A stretch of 64,000 nucleotides of DNA. Origin: Marinobacter szutsaonensis. Lineage in GTDB: Bacteria > Pseudomonadota > Gammaproteobacteria > Pseudomonadales > Oleiphilaceae. The position numbers were made by a program, and so were the translations under genes. Shown here piece after piece: positions 60,587 to 64,000 of the stretch. The notes beneath the pieces were generated by a model. The model searched no databases, was not told the origin of the DNA, and saw only the letters and a program-made list of their open reading frames with translations. Within the stretch, counting starts at the first letter, position 1. Every line of letters starts with the position of its first letter. The stretch is taken from NCBI RefSeq assembly GCF_039523335.1, contig NZ_BAAAFC010000001.1, positions 992,001 to 1,056,000 of the forward strand, given 5' to 3'.

Positions 60587-62644
60587 TTACAGCGCGTAGA
60601 ACAACAACGGAACAAAGGCGACCAGCAGGAGTGTCGGCCCCATGACTGCCAGGGGCAGCAGGAGACGCTCATAGCGGTGCCAGAAGGAACCGGTGCGCTC
60701 GGCAGCGAGCACTTCCGTTTCCCCCACCACCTGCCGGGTCAGCAGGTGGTTCAACGCCACCGGCGGGCTGAGATACCCCAGCTCGAAGGCAACGAGACAC
60801 ACGATCCAGAAATGAAGTGGATCGATACCCAGCTGGATCGCAGGCTGGGCAATGGTTGCAGAGACCAGGATGACGGCACCGAAAGGATCCATCACCATGC
60901 CGATAACGGTCAGCATCACCACGATCACCAGCATCGCAATCCAGGGACTGGTCAGATCTTCCGGGAACAGCGCATGGACGATGTCCGAACGCTCCAGGAT
61001 ACCGCCCAGACAAATCGAGAAGCCGATCAGGGCCAGCAGCGCGCCGATATGCACCGCGGAATCACTGGCAGCCGCAGAGCTCCGGCTCCAGAACGCCTGG
61101 GCGCGGGTCTCCCCGTCTTCCCGGCTGTCCCGGCCAGCATCCAGCAGCACCAGAGCCAGCATCACCAGGGGCAGAATCAGGGGCGCACTGTACTCGTTGA
61201 ACTGCAGCCCAAGGATGACCCAGATCGCCAGAATGACGATGGCACCCGCGATCACGTAGGGCAGCAGCGCCCGGGTTTCGCCGATGGCCGCCCGGAAAGC
61301 ACCGGGGGCAGGCCGCGGTTTCCAGTTGCCTTCGGTCTTGCACACGATCAGCGAAAACAGGCTCGCGGACATGATAAAGACCCAGAAACCCCAGCCATAC
61401 ATCTCGGTGGTCGTCACCTCCTTGTTCAGGGCCGCAACCACCACGATCAGCAGGCAAGGATTGAGCACCACCCCCAGGCTCCCGGACATGGCGGTGGTAG
61501 CCAGGGACAACTGGCGCCCGGCGCCGGCCCGGCGGAGCTCGTCGTAGACCACACCACCGACCGCCAGGATGAAGATGCCCGATGCACCGGTAAAGGCCGT
61601 CGGGAAGGCGGTGGCAAAGATGATCACTGACGCCAGCAGTGGCGCCGGCAGGTTGAAGGGCTTGATGACGTTCAGCAGTAGTTCCGGAATCCGGGTCTGC
61701 TTGAGCATCATGCCCACCAACACGTACAGACCGATGTTGATGAACATCGATGAAAGGTTGGACATCATCCCGAAGTAGATGGCCAGGCCCGAGGCGTAGC
61801 CATCCACCAGGAAGAAATAGCTCATGGCGATCAAGCCCATACCGCAATAAAGCGGTATCACAAGGCCCGAGGATGCCCGGAGCTTGCCGGCACGGATCCG
61901 GTCCGGAACGTTCAGGAACCGGATCGCATTGATCACCATGAACAATCCGAACACCCCGGCCCAGGCATACTGCAGATTCATGGTGCCCTCGGAGCCCGGC
62001 GAGGTGGCGAGCTTGCCCAGATAGGCATTCAGGGACAGGACCATCAGGCCGTTGACCACAAACTGCACACCCTGGCTCAGCCGCCATTCAGCTCGATTCC
62101 GGGGCAGGCGCAGCGCAATGTGGTCGGTATCCAGTGCAGCAATCGCTGCCGCCATGGCGAACATGGCAATGAAGAGGTACTTGGTGAGTTCGATGTTATC
62201 GAGCAGGAACTCGGCCAGCCCCTGTTCTACCGTCTTGAACATACCCAATGCCGGGGTGGCGTGCTTCAGGTTCTGTTCGTAGACCGCGTATTGCTGCTGA
62301 CACAGCTCCAGGTTGCTCTCCAGGGACTTTCGGATAGCCTCCGGATTGGGTGGCGAGCTGAACAGATCGTCAGGGTCCGGTTTGTAGGCGGCCACCCTTC
62401 TGGCCACCTCCGCATCGATATCCATTTCCAGCTGACACGTGGGTTCCGAGGCATCCGGGTTCAGAAGATAGTAGTTCGGCCATGTCTGCTCACCGACCCA
62501 AAGCAGCCGGGAATGAAGGGAGTTCCCCATACCCAGCAGCAGTGTGAACAACAACAGGAGCAGGAGGACTGCCCCGTGCATGCGATGCACGGGATAGAGT
62601 GTCCTTGCGGCCGGAGCGGTCAGTGCTCGCCAGTTCATGCTCAT
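60587..62644 (-). CDS. TRAP transporter permease, large subunit with fused N-terminal extension
   Basis: A 685-residue membrane protein. The C-terminal 400 or so residues form a DctM-type ion-transporter domain (GLYVLVGMMLKQTRIPELL, TAFPTAFTGASGIFILAVGG, MDPFGAVILVSATIAQP, FELGYLSPPVALNH). The N-terminal 230 residues have one helix, a periplasmic loop of about 110 residues with conserved Cys (SEPTCQLE, LELCQQQY), and four helices, likely the fused small (DctQ-like) subunit. It is cotranscribed with its binding protein. The start may be ATG 62644 or 62638. Confidence 0.88.
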   Translation of the reverse strand: MSMNWRALTAPAARTLYPVHRMHGAVLLLLLLFTLLLGMGNSLHSRLLWVGEQTWPNYYLLNPDASEPTCQLEMDIDAEVARRVAAYKPDPDDLFSSPPNPEAIRKSLESNLELCQQQYAVYEQNLKHATPALGMFKTVEQGLAEFLLDNIELTKYLFIAMFAMAAAIAALDTDHIALRLPRNRAEWRLSQGVQFVVNGLMVLSLNAYLGKLATSPGSEGTMNLQYAWAGVFGLFMVINAIRFLNVPDRIRAGKLRASSGLVIPLYCGMGLIAMSYFFLVDGYASGLAIYFGMMSNLSSMFINIGLYVLVGMMLKQTRIPELLLNVIKPFNLPAPLLASVIIFATAFPTAFTGASGIFILAVGGVVYDELRRAGAGRQLSLATTAMSGSLGVVLNPCLLIVVVAALNKEVTTTEMYGWGFWVFIMSASLFSLIVCKTEGNWKPRPAPGAFRAAIGETRALLPYVIAGAIVILAIWVILGLQFNEYSAPLILPLVMLALVLLDAGRDSREDGETRAQAFWSRSSAAASDSAVHIGALLALIGFSICLGGILERSDIVHALFPEDLTSPWIAMLVIVVMLTVIGMVMDPFGAVILVSATIAQPAIQLGIDPLHFWIVCLVAFELGYLSPPVALNHLLTRQVVGETEVLAAERTGSFWHRYERLLLPLAVMGPTLLLVAFVPLLFYAL

Positions 62645-62653
62645 TCCGCCCTT

Positions 62654-63664
62654 TTATTCGCGGTTGGCCGCGGTACATTCGGCAGCCGAAGGATTGCTGG
62701 CGCAGCGGATCTTGCTGAGCAGGCCCATCATCTTCGGGTGGTAAACATCCGGGGCTCCGTTCACGCCATCCCGCATTTCAATGCGGTTCTCCCGGAACAT
62801 CTCCTGATAGCCACGAATGTCTTTCTCGGGGATACGGACCCATTTCCCGTCCGGAATCGCCGCTTCCTGCTTCTCGATCAGGTTCATGGCCTGCGGGAAC
62901 ATACCCCAGGCAACTTCACGGGCTTTTTGAGCGGTTTCGTCATCCAGGACCTCATCCCGGGCGACCATCTGGAGGGTCAGCTGTGCCAGCGGGTAGTCCA
63001 CAACGCCACCCTGGTCACCGATGCCCTTGTACAGCTCGAGAGCCTCATAGGCGAACGCCGGCGCGTAGGCGGTATCAACAGAGCCGTTGTTGAACTTGCC
63101 GGCAAAATTGGTGATGTCAGACGGCACAACCGTCGCTTTCACGTAGTTAACCATGTGAATGGCATCTTTCTGGTAGTCCAGTGTGGCCATTCGCTTGCCC
63201 GCCAGCTCACCGGCGGTGTCGATGCTGCGATCGTTCACGAAGAGATAGCCCGCGCCCACCGGCACAATGCCCAGAACCTCATAGCCGTTATCCTTCATCA
63301 ACGGGGCTGCCTTGGGCTGAGCCAGTGTCGCCAGCAGGGTTTTCAGGTTGTCGTAGGTGGGAATGGCACCCACGGCACTGATGCTGCCGGTGAACTTGTT
63401 GAACGGCCGGATCCGGATATCGGTCGCCGCCACTGCGTCACACTGACCGGCGTTGAAGTCACCAATCGCAACACCCTCGTCGGTATAGGGTTTCAGCTGA
63501 AAATCCACCCCGTGGCCCTTCATCTCCAGGGCGTAATCCTTGACGAAGTTGTAGAAGTCACCGTTGGCACCGATGACATCAAACACACACATCGAAACGC
63601 TCTGTGCCGACGCAAAGGGAGATGCTGCGACAAGGGCCATGGCGGTTAGGGATTTGCGGATCAT
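62654..63664 (-). CDS. TRAP-associated periplasmic solute-binding protein (putative DUF6091 type)
   Basis: A 336-residue exported protein with signal peptide (MIRKSLTAMALVAASPFASA). It begins SVSMCVFDVIGANGDFYN and lacks the classic DctP arginine motif, resembling instead the less studied group of TRAP-linked binding proteins annotated as DUF6091. A strong GGAGG precedes ATG 63664. It lies 9 bp before the permease. Substrate unknown. Confidence 0.8.
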   Translation of the reverse strand: MIRKSLTAMALVAASPFASAQSVSMCVFDVIGANGDFYNFVKDYALEMKGHGVDFQLKPYTDEGVAIGDFNAGQCDAVAATDIRIRPFNKFTGSISAVGAIPTYDNLKTLLATLAQPKAAPLMKDNGYEVLGIVPVGAGYLFVNDRSIDTAGELAGKRMATLDYQKDAIHMVNYVKATVVPSDITNFAGKFNNGSVDTAYAPAFAYEALELYKGIGDQGGVVDYPLAQLTLQMVARDEVLDDETAQKAREVAWGMFPQAMNLIEKQEAAIPDGKWVRIPEKDIRGYQEMFRENRIEMRDGVNGAPDVYHPKMMGLLSKIRCASNPSAAECTAANRE

Positions 63665-63723
63665 AACGACCTCCGGGTCATTCTTGTGTTTATCAATTTT
63701 TCAGAGGGTGATGACAGCCCGCC

Positions 63724-63999
63724 TTACAGCAGGCCATCCAGACTCATGGTTTCAACGTTCTCGGTTTCCCGCTCCGGGCTCATCTTTCCGAAGTAGGTCT
63801 GCGGGGTCCGGTAGCCGTAGTTGGCGGACCAGTGCTTGTCCGAGGAGAAGCGGATTACGCCGGCGGCCACTTCATCCACCAGACGGTACTCGTCCCAGAC
63901 GTCAATAGTTGCGTTGGCTTCGACGAAGGAGGCAATGGCTTCCTCGAGCTTTTCCGGCCGGCCGAAGGTTTCGGCGGCCACGGCCTGCAGCGCGTGAGG
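63724..63999 (-). CDS. Unrecognised protein, 5' part beyond the window edge
   Basis: The frame is open to the right edge; 91 C-terminal residues are visible, beginning PHALQAVAAETFGRPE and ending ENVETMSLDGLL. The visible part is acidic, with a conserved-looking YRTPQTYFGKM segment. No signal or membrane segment is seen. It lies 59 bp upstream of the TRAP binding protein on the same strand, so it may be the enzyme acting on the transported compound. I could not assign a family. Confidence 0.6.
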   Translation of the reverse strand, partial: PHALQAVAAETFGRPEKLEEAIASFVEANATIDVWDEYRLVDEVAAGVIRFSSDKHWSANYGYRTPQTYFGKMSPERETENVETMSLDGLL

Positions 64000-64000
64000 A

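Overview
The window is a contiguous piece of a high-GC gammaproteobacterial chromosome, dense with housekeeping genes. Protein sequences and gene order (queG/nnr-tsaE-amiB-mutL-miaA-hfq-hflXKC-hisZ-purA, then orn, rsgA, psd, fimW-fimX-serB-parC, parE) closely follow the Pseudomonas layout, while other traits (REP units with GGGGTC ends, DmdC-type acyl-CoA dehydrogenase pairs, a TRAP system with a fused permease) suggest a marine relative. Marinobacter or a near neighbour is my best inference from memory; no search was possible. No rRNA, tRNA, CRISPR array, prophage or intact insertion sequence was seen.

Layout. 1-7.7 kb: end of corC, lnt, a REP cluster, a zinc-ribbon gene divergent from leuS-lptE-holA, and a small helical protein. 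7.9-12.7 kb: a secreted endonuclease I and two large acyl-CoA dehydrogenases, one behind a tandem PsrA-like operator. 12.7-17.6 kb: biotin operon bioB-F-C-D (no bioH inside) divergent from comF, with two BirA-type operators. 17.6-22.5 kb: an LhgO-like oxidoreductase, srkA, cmoA-cmoB and two small unknown genes. 22.5-35.5 kb: a long leftward block purA/hisZ, hflC-hflK-hflX-hfq-miaA-mutL-amiB-tsaE-nnr. 35.6-42.1 kb: queG, orn, rsgA, psd and the EF-P modification set epmA-efp-epmB. 42.2-50 kb: the type IV pilus/c-di-GMP pair fimW-fimX, then serB and parC. 50-57.2 kb: YceI, cytochrome b561, a possible 15-residue ORF, an EAL phosphodiesterase, an SLC13 transporter and parE. 57.3-60.4 kb: a subtilase lipoprotein with a PrcB-like lipoprotein. 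60.5-64 kb: a TRAP transporter and a truncated unknown gene.

The most unusual signal is a family of three palindromic elements (13460-13567, 15631-15740, 37254-37363). Each has a core of exactly 54 nt carrying two small hairpins, enclosed by 27-28 bp inverted arms. The arm sequences differ almost completely between copies, yet each pair remains complementary, and one core hairpin also shows compensatory changes. They therefore look like conserved three-way junctions, present in both orientations relative to transcription. I do not recognise them as a described family. Secondary points of interest are an intrinsic terminator inside the epmA reading frame, BirA operators reaching into comF, a likely frameshift at the end of bioC, an AT-rich centre in the subtilase gene, and the 15-codon ORF with an ideal ribosome binding site and its own terminator.
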